64,000 bases of DNA from Pseudomonadota bacterium (GTDB lineage Bacteria > Pseudomonadota > Alphaproteobacteria > Caulobacterales > Aquidulcibacteraceae), in contig JAIUOD010000002.1 in NCBI GenBank assembly GCA_020161405.1, forward strand, positions 310,001-374,000. The letters run 5' to 3'. Each line of letters opens with the position of its first letter. Positions within the stretch are counted from its first letter, which is position 1. Below the pieces are notes generated by a model. It worked only from the letters and a program-made list of their open reading frames with translations. It did not search any database and was not told the origin of the DNA. Positions 16,856 through 28,600 of the stretch are shown in pieces. Made by a program: the position numbers and the translations under genes.

Positions 16856-17611
16856 ATGAATAAAATTGCTATCATAACAGGTGGTTCACGCGGAATAGGG
16901 CGTTCAACAGCACTTAAATTTGCCAAAGAGGGTATAAATCCAATCATAACTTATAATTCGAATGAAGATGAGGCTATAAAAACTGTTCAAGAAATTGAAA
17001 AAATCGGTGCAAAATCTATTGCTTTGAAATTGGATGTTGCGGATAGAAATTCATATATGAATTTTGCACAAATAGTTCAGGGGGCTTTAAAAACAAATTT
17101 CGGGACAGATAAATTCGATATTTTGGTAAATAATGCAGGAATTGGTTTAGACGCAAAATTCCTAGAAACCACAGAAGAAGACTTTGATAGGATGACTAAT
17201 ATTCATTATCGCTCGGTTTATTTTTTATCGCAAAAACTTGTGCCTTTTATAAAAGAAGGCGGTCACATTATTAATGTTTCTACAGGTACAACCCGTTTTA
17301 CGCTTCCGGGTTATTCACTTTATGCATCATTAAAGGGCGCCGTAGAGACTTTGACCAAATTTATGGCAAAAGAATTAGCCCCATTAAAAATACGCGTTAA
17401 TGTTATTGCACCGGGGGCAACTGCAACTGATTTTCGTGGTGGTTTTGTGCGCGATAATAAAGATGTGCAGGCATATCTTGCATCTCTTACAACCGAAGGG
17501 CGCGTTGGGCTTCCAGATGATATTGGCGATGCAATTTATGGCATAATTTCAAGCGACATGCATTGGTTAAACGGGCAAAGATTTGAAGCAAGCGGCGGGC
17601 AAGCAATCTAA
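16856..17611 (+). CDS. Short-chain dehydrogenase/reductase
   Basis: 251 residues of a classical SDR. The cofactor glycine motif TGGSRGIG lies at 8-15, NNAG at 92-95, and the catalytic S142, Y156 and K160 in NVSTGTTRF and YSLYASLK. The helix after NVIAPGATATDF is present. A basic residue follows the glycine motif (GGSRGIGRS), which suggests NADP(H) preference. SDRs reduce carbonyls or oxidise alcohols; the substrate is not evident. The gene diverges from a LysR regulator that probably controls it, and is preceded by AAAGGAG directly before ATG 16856. It ends at a long hairpin terminator shared with gyrB. Confidence 0.9.
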   Translation: MNKIAIITGGSRGIGRSTALKFAKEGINPIITYNSNEDEAIKTVQEIEKIGAKSIALKLDVADRNSYMNFAQIVQGALKTNFGTDKFDILVNNAGIGLDAKFLETTEEDFDRMTNIHYRSVYFLSQKLVPFIKEGGHIINVSTGTTRFTLPGYSLYASLKGAVETLTKFMAKELAPLKIRVNVIAPGATATDFRGGFVRDNKDVQAYLASLTTEGRVGLPDDIGDAIYGIISSDMHWLNGQRFEASGGQAI

Positions 17612-17623
17612 CCGATATGAAGT

Positions 17624-17661
17624 CACCCAAAAATAAAAACGACGCTTTTTATTTTTGGGTG
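17624..17661. terminator. Bidirectional terminator between the SDR gene and gyrB
   Basis: A perfect 16-bp stem (17624-17639 and 17646-17661) with loop CGACGC, built of CACCC plus an A/T run, gives a U-rich 3' arm in either direction. Confidence 0.85.
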
Positions 17662-17674
17662 TCCGCTTGAATCC

Positions 17675-17715
17675 AAAACCCTGAGTGAGCCGCGAAGCGG
17701 CGAGGGTGGGGTTTT
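17675..17715. repeat. GC-rich nested hairpin downstream of gyrB
   Basis: An outer stem AAAACCC (17675-17681) and GGGTTTT (17709-17715) encloses an inner stem GCCGC (17689-17693) and GCGGC (17697-17701). The segment is much richer in GC than its surroundings. It sits seven bases beyond the gyrB stop and may be an extra terminator or a copy of an interspersed element. No second copy was seen in the window. Confidence 0.4.
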
Positions 17716-17721
17716 GAGACT

Positions 17722-21332
<3,611 letters not shown>

Positions 21333-21371
21333 ATTTTAATTCCGTTGTTTTATTTCTTAAAACGAATTTAT

Positions 21372-22487
21372 CTATACACGTAAAGGCATCAAAACAAAGA
21401 CAGAATTTGGGTCGCCTTGGTCTTTTACCAATGTAGGCGATGCGCTATCACGGAAATTAAATTCGGCAGTTCCCGCAATTAGTGCGCAAACATCAAGCAG
21501 ATATTTTGCATTAAAACCAATTTCCATTTCAGGGCCTTGATACGCAACCTCCAATTCCTCACGGGCATCACCAGTTTCAGGGTTAGAGAAGGTAAGGGCA
21601 AGCACGTCTTGCTCTAGGCCAAGTTTAATCGGGCGCAATCTTTCAATCGCCATTGTTGCCACACGGTCAACAGCACGGGCAAATTCTTCGTTATTTAATG
21701 TCATTACGTGTGGGTTCTCTTTTGGAATCACACGCTCGTAATCAGGGAAAGTGCCATCAATAACTTTTGAGGTTAAAGTTGCGCGACCAACACTAAAGCG
21801 GATTTTTGATTCTGAAACCGCGATTTCAACAACTTCTTCATCGCTTTCCAAAAGTCTACGAAGTTCAAGAATGGTTTTGCGTGGGATAATTACACCCGCA
21901 ATATCATTTGCCCCTTCTGGCATTGGGTAATCACAAAGTGCAAGGCGATGACCATCGGTCGCCACAGCACGTAAACAAGGCCCAGACGCACCATTTGCGC
22001 CATGCAAATAAATACCATTTAGATAATAGCGGGTTTCTTCAAGTGAGATTGCAAAACGCGTTCTATCAATAAGACGCGCCAATGCAGGTAATTCAATTTC
22101 AAAACTCTTTTCAAAATCACCATTTCCAAGGCTTGGAAAATCACTTGCAGGTAAAATTGGCAAGAAATAGCGCGAACGACCAGAAGTTATCTGTACGCGC
22201 CCAGAATCAGCGGCAAGCTCAAGGCGAACTTGTGAGCCATCGGGAAGTTTGCGAACAATATCATAAAAAGTATGCGCATGAAGTGTCAAAGAACCTGTTT
22301 GCTCAACATCTGCATTGGCGCCATCGATTATTTCAATGTCTAAATCGGTTGCCGCAAATGTAACAACACCGTCACGTGCTTCAATTAATACGTTTGAAAG
22401 AATAGGAACAGTTGTCCTTCTTTCAACAACGCTTTGCACGTGGTTAAGTGCACTAAGCAAAGCAGAACGTTCAATTGTAAGGCGCAT
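21372..22487 (-). CDS. dnaN: DNA polymerase III beta sliding clamp
   Basis: 371 residues from ATG 22487 (MRLTIERSALLSALNHVQ), supported by GGAG ten bases upstream on the minus strand; a frame reaching 22502 adds five unlikely residues. Three repeated clamp domains are visible: RRTTVPILSNVLIEA near the start, YFLPILPASDFP and RYYLNGIYLHG in the middle, and the C-terminal VFVLMPLRV typical of the family (usually MPMRV). The homodimeric ring tethers polymerase III to DNA. It heads the dnaN-recF-gyrB operon and diverges from rpsT-dnaA, so the 358-bp region between them carries promoters for both directions. Confidence 0.97.
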   Translation of the reverse strand: MRLTIERSALLSALNHVQSVVERRTTVPILSNVLIEARDGVVTFAATDLDIEIIDGANADVEQTGSLTLHAHTFYDIVRKLPDGSQVRLELAADSGRVQITSGRSRYFLPILPASDFPSLGNGDFEKSFEIELPALARLIDRTRFAISLEETRYYLNGIYLHGANGASGPCLRAVATDGHRLALCDYPMPEGANDIAGVIIPRKTILELRRLLESDEEVVEIAVSESKIRFSVGRATLTSKVIDGTFPDYERVIPKENPHVMTLNNEEFARAVDRVATMAIERLRPIKLGLEQDVLALTFSNPETGDAREELEVAYQGPEMEIGFNAKYLLDVCALIAGTAEFNFRDSASPTLVKDQGDPNSVFVLMPLRV

Positions 22488-22743
22488 TATAAACTCCAAC
22501 AAAAAGGCGAACCAATTTTCACCCGCAAATCAATCTTAAAGATAAGTTTTTTGCCCAAATTTTTTACAAAGCGCAACTTTATTCGCCCTCTTAATGCTGC
22601 TTTAAGCATGATTTACACACAATTTTACGCTTTAAATATAAAGTAAATTAGATTTATGGGGCTATTAAAATGAAAAGCATTTCTATTGTGCATAGAATAA
22701 TTGCTCTTGGCATGGCTTTTCTGCCAATTCTTTTAAATATGCC

Positions 22744-22772
22744 TTGACTAAAGGCGATGCTTTGTGCATAGA
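22744..22772 (+). promoter_or_regulatory. Candidate rpsT promoter in the dnaN/rpsT intergenic region
   Basis: TTGACT (22744-22749) is followed after 17 bp by a weak -10 (CATAGA, 22767-22772), about 75 bp before rpsT. The rest of the 358-bp gap (22488-22845) shows A/T-rich sequence without a clear operator. A minus-strand dnaN promoter must also be here but is not obvious. The frame running upstream of rpsT from a TTG at 22744 is not credible as coding. Confidence 0.35.
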
Positions 22773-22845
22773 GCCGCCTTCAAATTCTTTTGCCCTTGTT
22801 GGGTTAAATCATGCTGCCGATTGGTGGCGCAAATGTGGAAATAAA

Positions 22846-23109
22846 ATGGCAAATACTACTTCGGCTAAAAAAGCAACGCGCAAAATTGCAAGCCGCACTT
22901 TGATTAATACTGCTCGCCGTTCACGTGTTCGTGGCTTTATCCGTAAACTTGACGATGCTGTTAAGGCGGGTGACAAAGAAGCTGCTAAAACTGCATTCGC
23001 GGTTGTTGAGCCTGAAATCATGCGCGCTGTATCAAAAGGCGTTATTGCTAAAAATACGGCTGCACGCAAAGTTTCACGCTTAAGCGCACGCGTTAAAGCA
23101 CTAGCTTAA
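22846..23109 (+). CDS. rpsT: 30S ribosomal protein S20
   Basis: 87 residues beginning [27 protein letters not shown], the normal S20 N-terminus, so ATG 22846 is the start although the frame is open further upstream. The protein is small, basic and helical and binds 16S rRNA in the bottom of the 30S body. [17 protein letters not shown] closes the protein as usual. Location directly before dnaA is conserved in Caulobacter and relatives. A strong terminator follows, so dnaA has its own promoter. Confidence 0.96.
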   Translation: MANTTSAKKATRKIASRTLINTARRSRVRGFIRKLDDAVKAGDKEAAKTAFAVVEPEIMRAVSKGVIAKNTAARKVSRLSARVKALA

Positions 23110-23128
23110 TTTATATTTATAAATTTTA

Positions 23129-23164
23129 AAAACACCGCACGGTAACCTGTGCGGTGTTTTTTTT
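23129..23164 (+). terminator. Intrinsic terminator after rpsT
   Basis: A perfect 12-bp stem (23129-23140 and 23149-23160, core ACACCGCAC/GTGCGGTGT) with an 8-nt loop runs into eight T residues. Confidence 0.93.
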
Positions 23165-23198
23165 ATGCTTTTGAAAATTTGTGCAAAAACTGTGCAAT

Positions 23199-23207
23199 TT
23201 ATCCACA
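23199..23207 (+). promoter_or_regulatory. DnaA box 1
   Basis: TTATCCACA, an exact match to the consensus DnaA-binding 9-mer. Confidence 0.7.
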
Positions 23208-23327
23208 TTTTATTAGTAGTTTATTTGAATATTATAAAAAGCGGTTCGCATCGCTAACTTATTGAAAAATATAATGATTTTTAAGTTAATAAAAATAGTC
23301 TAACAAATCTATTTTACGCGACGTAAG

Positions 23328-23336
23328 TTATCCACA
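23328..23336 (+). promoter_or_regulatory. DnaA box 2
   Basis: TTATCCACA, an exact consensus 9-mer 121 bp from box 1 and in the same orientation. Confidence 0.7.
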
Positions 23337-23868
23337 GCATCATGTATTTTTTTACATAAAGCTCTGATTCGCTAATGTGCTGAACCTATTGGGATTCTAG
23401 TAGTGTCAATGACGAAACTGTAAAAAAAAGAATCATTTTTCCTGTTGCTTTCCTAATTTTCTTGCGCTTAATTAGTTCTGCTGTTGATGAAACTTTCGGC
23501 ACCTACTTTTGGTAAATATTATTATGATACTTATCAAATGCGTCGGTAATGGGGTTTTGCCGCGGCCACCCAAACATTGATAAAGAAAACCTTCAATTTT
23601 GTCTAAATTGATGTTGAGTATTTGTGTGCCTATAAATGGGGACGGGGGTCTTATTATGGGTAACGCTTTGGTAAGTTTTTGCATTTTGCATTTTTACTTA
23701 AGTCAAAGTTTTGTTTTGGTGCGCGAATATTATTCGCAAATTTTTGGGGCGATAGTCCCCTAATTTTGAAAATAGTTATTCTATTTTCCACGCTTTTGTT
23801 TTGGCAACAATTTGAAGGCGTCAATAAGAATGTGGGCTTAAGGATGATTTCATCTTGCGGTGAAATTA

Positions 23869-25410
23869 ATGGGGATGGTAATGGGTTCTAAAAATATAAA
23901 GATTAGTGACTTGCATGACGATAATTTGCATATCATCCAATCAGACTTAAACCACAAAACTATTGAACCAAAAGATGAAAATAATTTATCAGATGCCGAT
24001 TGCTTATTTGAAGTTCGCGCAATCTGGACCGCGCTTGGGCCGCGTTTGCGCTCTATCCTTGGGCCACTTGATTTTAAAGCGTGGATTGAGCCTTTAAAGA
24101 TTATTTCTGCTGATAATAATATAATTGTTATGAATGCGGCCAATGGTTTTGCACGCTCACGCATTCGTACCCAATATTTACATCGTTTGCAGCGTATATG
24201 GGATGATTTCGATCCAAGTAGCCGTAGAATTATTGTTGAATGCCAGAATAAAAACGAACCAGCTGCTATACAAACAGATTTAGCGCAAAATGAATTGTCG
24301 CATTCTGAAAACTCACAGGCGAAGTTTTCAAGCCAAAATAATATTCAAAGTTTTGAGCAAATCGAAACTCAAGAGCCAATTGATTTAAATCATAGCCCTA
24401 AAACTTTTGATAATTTTGAAGTTGGTACATCAAATCGTGTTGCCTATGCATTGGCAAAAAGGCTTGCAACTGAAACTGCATCATCTGAAATTTGCTATTT
24501 TTATGGTTATAATGGCGTTGGTAAATCACATTTGGTTGCCGCAATTGCCAATCAAACCAAACTTTCGCGCCCTAATTGCAAAATTCTTTCTTTATCTGCG
24601 CAAAGATTTTTGAACATGTTCCAGTCTGCATTGCGTGACAAAGAGACTGCGCAATTTAAAGAGGGGCTTCGGGCCGCCGATTTGCTAATCATAGATGATA
24701 TTCAGCTAATTTGCGGAAAACCTGCGACCCAAGAAGAATTATTCCAAACCATTATGGATTTAACCAATGCATCAAAATCTGTTGCATTAACTGGTGATGT
24801 TCCTATCGAGGGTCTGGTTGGTTTAACACCAAGAATGGCAGGAATTTTACACGGTGGATTTAATGTTCGCATTGAAGAGCCTGATTTTGAATTGCGTCGA
24901 AAAATCGCAATGCGTAAAGCAAAAGAATTTGCTAATAAACGTCAAGATTTTTCACCACCCGAAGAGGCATTTGACATAATCGCGGCACGTATTATAGGTA
25001 CTGGCCGCGCTGTTGAGGGTGCGGTAAAACAAATCTTTGCAAGCTCAGCGCTTGTCGGGCAGGAGGCAACAATGGAAGTGGTCATCGATGCAATAGGCGA
25101 AAGATTTCCGCAGCCCAATAAATCAGTTCCTGTTGATTTAATCAAAAAACGCGTTGCAGCGCATTTTGATATTTCTTTGGATGATTTAATCAGTTCGCGC
25201 CGCCATATTTCTGTTGCACGTCCTCGCCAGATTGCCATGTATTTTTGCAAAAAATTCACCAAACGCTCTTTCCCTGATATTGCGGCGCGTATGGGTGGAC
25301 GTGATCATACAACCGTGATGCATGCGGTGAAACGTATTGAAGAATTGGCAAATAGCGATCCGAAATTTGCATCCGAACTTCAAATGCTTGCAAATAAAAT
25401 TTTGGTCTAA
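23869..25410 (+). CDS. dnaA: Chromosomal replication initiator DnaA
   Basis: About 513 residues from ATG 23869 (GGTGA five bases upstream). GTG 23860 and ATG 23881 (GGGGA upstream) are alternatives. Domain I (IWTALGPRLRSILGPLDFKAWIEPL) starts only after an N-terminal extension of about 45 acidic residues, which is unusual. Domain II is a variable Gln/Asn/Ser-rich linker. Domain III has Walker A GYNGVGKS and Walker B LLIIDDIQLICG. Domain IV carries the DNA-binding signature GGRDHTTVMHAVKRIEEL with RPRQIAMYF. It binds DnaA boxes and opens the origin; two boxes lie 530-670 bp upstream. The stop overlaps that of convergent ltaE by 3-4 bases. Confidence 0.95.
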   Translation: MGMVMGSKNIKISDLHDDNLHIIQSDLNHKTIEPKDENNLSDADCLFEVRAIWTALGPRLRSILGPLDFKAWIEPLKIISADNNIIVMNAANGFARSRIRTQYLHRLQRIWDDFDPSSRRIIVECQNKNEPAAIQTDLAQNELSHSENSQAKFSSQNNIQSFEQIETQEPIDLNHSPKTFDNFEVGTSNRVAYALAKRLATETASSEICYFYGYNGVGKSHLVAAIANQTKLSRPNCKILSLSAQRFLNMFQSALRDKETAQFKEGLRAADLLIIDDIQLICGKPATQEELFQTIMDLTNASKSVALTGDVPIEGLVGLTPRMAGILHGGFNVRIEEPDFELRRKIAMRKAKEFANKRQDFSPPEEAFDIIAARIIGTGRAVEGAVKQIFASSALVGQEATMEVVIDAIGERFPQPNKSVPVDLIKKRVAAHFDISLDDLISSRRHISVARPRQIAMYFCKKFTKRSFPDIAARMGGRDHTTVMHAVKRIEELANSDPKFASELQMLANKILV

Positions 25411-26426
25411 TCCTCTAAAGCTTTTTCAAGGGTTTGAATTTGATTATCATCGCTTGACCAAGAGGTTACAAAGCGGTGTGCTTTTGCACCCAATGCATGC
25501 CATGGGTAAAAGCCAATATTTGCATTTGCAATTTTACTTGCTTGTTTTTCATCCAATTCTACAAAAATTTCATTGCCTTGAACTGGGACAATTGGACTAA
25601 TGCCATTTTTATGAAAAATTTGCGCAATTTTTTGCGCAGCTTTATTGGCATTTTGCGCGCAATCTTTCCATAAATCATTTTCAAGCATTGCAATGAATTG
25701 TGCAGCTAAAAAGCGATGTTTTGATATTAATTGTTGTGAAGTTTTGCGCAAATATGGCGTTGCCTTTTGCCTTGCATCTCCAAATAAAATCACTGCTTCT
25801 GCAAGCATTGCGCCATTTTTTGTAAGGCCGAATGATAAGGCATCAATGCCGCTTTGCCATGATAATTCTTTTGGTGATACTGCGCTTGTTACAAGGGCAT
25901 TGGCAAAACGTGCGCCGTCGCAATGAAGATAAAGCCCATATTTTTTTGCAATTGCGCTAAATTGCGCAATCTCATTGGGTGAATATAAAAGCCCATTTTC
26001 ATTAAGATTAGTAATTGAAATTACTTTTGGTTGCGGGGCGTGAACAAAACTTTCATCATGATGTAAAAGCGCATTTTCAACTTCAATTGGTAATAATTTT
26101 GGTGAAATACCAATTCCAATAAGGCGCGCGCCCCCCGTAAACATTTCTGGCCCATTGCCTTCATCTAATAATATATGGGCGTGATTATGGCACAAAATTG
26201 CACCCCAATTTGGGCAAAGACTTGCAAGGGAAAGGCAATTAGCCGCCCCACCAGTTGACACAAAATAAATATCCATTTCTTTGGTTTCAAAGAAATTTTG
26301 GATTAATTCATTGGCCTTTTGGGTTAGGGAATCGCTGCCATAAGAAGGCGCGATATCATTATTTGCCGCCACAATTGCATCCATAATCTTCGGATGCACG
26401 CCATATTGATTGTCAGAGCCAAACAT
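25407..26426 (-). CDS. ltaE: Low-specificity threonine aldolase family enzyme
   Basis: 339 residues of the PLP-dependent beta-eliminating lyase/threonine aldolase family, which cleaves L-threonine or allo-threonine to glycine and acetaldehyde. The N-terminal FGSDNQYGVHPKIMDAI is typical. HCDGARFANA (about 165-175) holds the Asp and Arg that contact PLP, and SFGLTKNGAMLAEAVI holds the Schiff-base Lys. HILLDEGNGPEMFTGGARL is the substrate-loop region. Its start overlaps the GST stop by one base (TAATG), so it is likely co-translated with GST, as the last gene of a lipoprotein-GST-ltaE run. It converges on dnaA with overlapping stops. Substrate preference among hydroxy amino acids is not predictable. 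Confidence 0.88.
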   Translation of the reverse strand: MFGSDNQYGVHPKIMDAIVAANNDIAPSYGSDSLTQKANELIQNFFETKEMDIYFVSTGGAANCLSLASLCPNWGAILCHNHAHILLDEGNGPEMFTGGARLIGIGISPKLLPIEVENALLHHDESFVHAPQPKVISITNLNENGLLYSPNEIAQFSAIAKKYGLYLHCDGARFANALVTSAVSPKELSWQSGIDALSFGLTKNGAMLAEAVILFGDARQKATPYLRKTSQQLISKHRFLAAQFIAMLENDLWKDCAQNANKAAQKIAQIFHKNGISPIVPVQGNEIFVELDEKQASKIANANIGFYPWHALGAKAHRFVTSWSSDDNQIQTLEKALED

Positions 26427-27037
26427 TATTTAAAAGTTCCACGCTCAAGCATTTTTTTATGCCATTTGCCAATGTTTTCAAATTCTTCCCATGCCTTATA
26501 GCGCACAATGCGCGCAAAATTTAAGCCGCAATAAAGGGTTATATCGGCGATTGTAAACCTATCACCTGCGCAATATTCGCGATTGGCAAGAATAATGTCA
26601 AAAGTACCAATTGCGCGTTTTGCGCGCCCTTCATTAACATGCCCCCAATCTTCAACTTGTGGCTTTTCAAGTTTGGCAAGCCCTGGGTGAATATGGCGTA
26701 TCCAATGATATATTGGATATAAAATTCCATGTTCTATCTGCCTATCGGTCATTTCAATAAAGGCGCGTTCTTCAAAATCATTGCCCATTAGATTTGGTTC
26801 AGGATAAAGCCCCTCAATATATGTACAGATTGCCCTTGATTCAGATAAAAAACGCCCATCATCAAGTTCAAGAACCGGAACTTGACCTAAATGATTGCGT
26901 GACAAATGTTCATCAGTTTTTGTTTCTTGCGCAAGTTCAACATCAATATGTTCGAAATTATCATATATCCCTTTTTCACGCATGAAGATTTCAACACGTA
27001 AAGGATTTGGTGCAATAGGCGCTTTATAGAATTTCAT
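26426..27037 (-). CDS. Glutathione S-transferase family protein
   Basis: 203 residues with the thioredoxin-like N-domain (about 1-80), including NHLGQVPVLELDDGRFLSES with the conserved cis-Pro and the glutathione-binding ES pair. An all-helical C-domain follows (about 88-203) with DRFTIADITLYCGLNFA, the capping-box motif. The start KAPIAPNPLRV has Ser/Pro rather than the Tyr or Cys of some classes, as in other bacterial GSTs of the YfcG/Nu-like type. Probable roles are conjugation or peroxide reduction; the substrate is unknown. It lies 9 bp after a lipoprotein gene and overlaps ltaE by one base, suggesting one transcript. Confidence 0.87.
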   Translation of the reverse strand: MKFYKAPIAPNPLRVEIFMREKGIYDNFEHIDVELAQETKTDEHLSRNHLGQVPVLELDDGRFLSESRAICTYIEGLYPEPNLMGNDFEERAFIEMTDRQIEHGILYPIYHWIRHIHPGLAKLEKPQVEDWGHVNEGRAKRAIGTFDIILANREYCAGDRFTIADITLYCGLNFARIVRYKAWEEFENIGKWHKKMLERGTFK

Positions 27038-27046
27038 TATCTTACC

Positions 27047-27550
27047 TTATTTACAACTTTGCCATAAAACATTAGAGCCATCGTCACGTTGTAAAACAAC
27101 ATTTTCATTTGTTACTTTTTGCAATGTCATTTTCACAACACGCTTTTTCATTGTTGGCTTATCATTTATCATTTCTTCGTTAATTGTTGTAAAGATGAAA
27201 TTATTGCCATTAAGTGACCAATTTCCTTCTTCTTCATCACGCAAATATTTGCCATCAGATGTAAGAATGAATGCATTATTTGTTTCACAATCTGCCTTTG
27301 ATAAAGCCCATTTCCCCGCGATTTTTTTATTGTCGGCATTATTGACGGTTTGTTGCGTAGGGATAAGCAAATCTGGCGCATCTTCTGCCTTCATTGGCTT
27401 ATTTTTCGGAAGCTTTCTCTGTGCTTCTTTTTTTTCAACAACGCTTAGGGCGGGGGCATCATTCTTGATGTCATTTGGATTTTGCTGTTCACATGAAACT
27501 AATGGCAAAGCCATTAATGCGATTAAAATTGCGAGTTTGTTTTTTTGCAT
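27047..27550 (-). CDS. Small predicted lipoprotein
   Basis: 167 residues. A lipoprotein signal peptide ends in the lipobox LVSC (Cys about residue 20) after KLAILIALMALP. The residues after Cys are EQQ, so outer-membrane sorting is plausible. A Lys/Pro-rich linker leads to a compact C-terminal domain (about 75-167) with IAGKWALSKADCETNNAFILTSDG and WSLNGNNFIFTT, a lipocalin-like or protease-inhibitor-like beta-barrel pattern; two cysteines (ADCE, QSCK) could pair. No family is named with confidence. The gene is 9 bp upstream of GST on the same strand and 68 bp downstream of the NlpD-like gene. Confidence 0.7.
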   Translation of the reverse strand: MQKNKLAILIALMALPLVSCEQQNPNDIKNDAPALSVVEKKEAQRKLPKNKPMKAEDAPDLLIPTQQTVNNADNKKIAGKWALSKADCETNNAFILTSDGKYLRDEEEGNWSLNGNNFIFTTINEEMINDKPTMKKRVVKMTLQKVTNENVVLQRDDGSNVLWQSCK

Positions 27551-27618
27551 AAAATAATTCTTTGTTGATTTATTTTATAATGCGCTAGGTCGCAAAAAAT
27601 GCAAAGTGTTTTTGAAGC

Positions 27619-28560
27619 TTATGCAGGTCTTTTTGGCAAATATGGTATTGGGTTTACTGCATTTACGCCTTTTCGTATCTGAAACTGTAACCTTGGGGTA
27701 GGGGCGCGGCCCGATATGCCAACTTTACCAATCACTTGCCCCTTTTTCACATTTTGCTTTTCAGCCACCAAAATTTGTGAACCATAGGCATAGGCGGTAA
27801 TATAATTATTGCTATGTTTAATAAGTATAAGCCAGCCATAACCTGCCAATTGATTGCCAGAATAAACAACTACGCCATCAGCAGCAGCAACGAATGGTGT
27901 GTTCTTTGGCGCTTCAATATCTATACCGTCATTTTTTTTAAAGCCTGCTTTTTCGCCGAATGTATCAACAATTTTTCCGTTTAAAGGCCATGTAAAATAA
28001 TTTTTAGCGTCACCAATAATAGGTGGCGGGGAAGGCGGTTTCGTTGAAACAGGTGGTTTGGTGATTTTAACTTTTGGTTGTTTGCCAGAAATTTCATTTC
28101 CACGATTTATTTCATTCGCCAATAGCGTGATTAAATCCTTTGGCTCAAGACCAGTTAAACTATCGCGTACCATAGCAGGTAAGATAATTTTCTGCCCTGG
28201 TTTTATATTATATGGTTTGGGTAATCCGTTAAAAACTGCCAGTGAGCGCGGATCAACTGAATATCTTGCGCCAATTGTTTCAATAGTATCACCAGCTTTT
28301 GCAATATGAACTTTTAAAGGTGGTAATTTTATAATCTGTCCTTCATATATTTCATAAGGCGGCTCTAAATTATTAAGTTTTATCAAGCCAATAATTGGTG
28401 AAACTGTGCGTTCGGCAATGTCAAATAAGGATTCACCTGCAAGGGCGGTGGTCTGCTTTGGCGGGTTTTTAAAATTTATTTTGGTTTGCGCTAAAGCATT
28501 TTGACCAAATAAAATTACGCCAATGCTTGAATATAAAAATTTACGCCTTGAAATTGCCAT
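27619..28560 (-). CDS. NlpD-like LysM/LytM protein, catalytically degenerate, Tat-type signal
   Basis: 313 residues. The N-terminus MAISRRKFLYSS is a twin-arginine motif followed by a hydrophobic stretch and AxA-type cleavage (NALA), so export by Tat is likely and no lipobox is present. Two LysM domains (about 36-78 and 86-130) bind peptidoglycan. The C-terminal LytM (M23) domain (about 190-313) closely follows E. coli NlpD (DGIDIEAPKNTPF, VVVYSGNQLAGYGWLILIKH). The zinc ligands are missing: AYAH is AYAY and the terminal LHFEIR is LQFQIR. Like NlpD/EnvC it should activate a cell-wall amidase rather than cut. surE-pcm-nlpD is a conserved order, seen here 40 bp downstream of pcm. Confidence 0.85.
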   Translation of the reverse strand: MAISRRKFLYSSIGVILFGQNALAQTKINFKNPPKQTTALAGESLFDIAERTVSPIIGLIKLNNLEPPYEIYEGQIIKLPPLKVHIAKAGDTIETIGARYSVDPRSLAVFNGLPKPYNIKPGQKIILPAMVRDSLTGLEPKDLITLLANEINRGNEISGKQPKVKITKPPVSTKPPSPPPIIGDAKNYFTWPLNGKIVDTFGEKAGFKKNDGIDIEAPKNTPFVAAADGVVVYSGNQLAGYGWLILIKHSNNYITAYAYGSQILVAEKQNVKKGQVIGKVGISGRAPTPRLQFQIRKGVNAVNPIPYLPKRPA

Positions 28561-28600
28561 TTGTTTTTAATGGCATTTAATGGTTTATGATGCCTTAATA

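Larger units (their letters stand above)
23165..23859. other. Candidate replication origin or dnaA control region
   Basis: About 700 bp between the rpsT terminator and dnaA hold no credible gene. Two perfect DnaA boxes (TTATCCACA) occur in the same orientation at 23199-23207 and 23328-23336, flanking a very A/T-rich stretch (about 23208-23320) that could unwind. Three GANTC sites follow at 23366-23370, 23393-23397 and 23430-23434. Such sites are CcrM methylation targets that time dnaA expression in Caulobacter. In Caulobacter the origin is near hemE and not directly before dnaA, so this may be oriC or only an autoregulated dnaA promoter. No further structure was seen from about 23440 to 23850. 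Confidence 0.55.

Noticed and set aside
22744-22845. N-terminal extension of rpsT by 34 residues from a TTG at 22744
   Set aside because: The S20 family starts at [10 protein letters not shown] (22846), and the extension has no similarity and includes a likely promoter.
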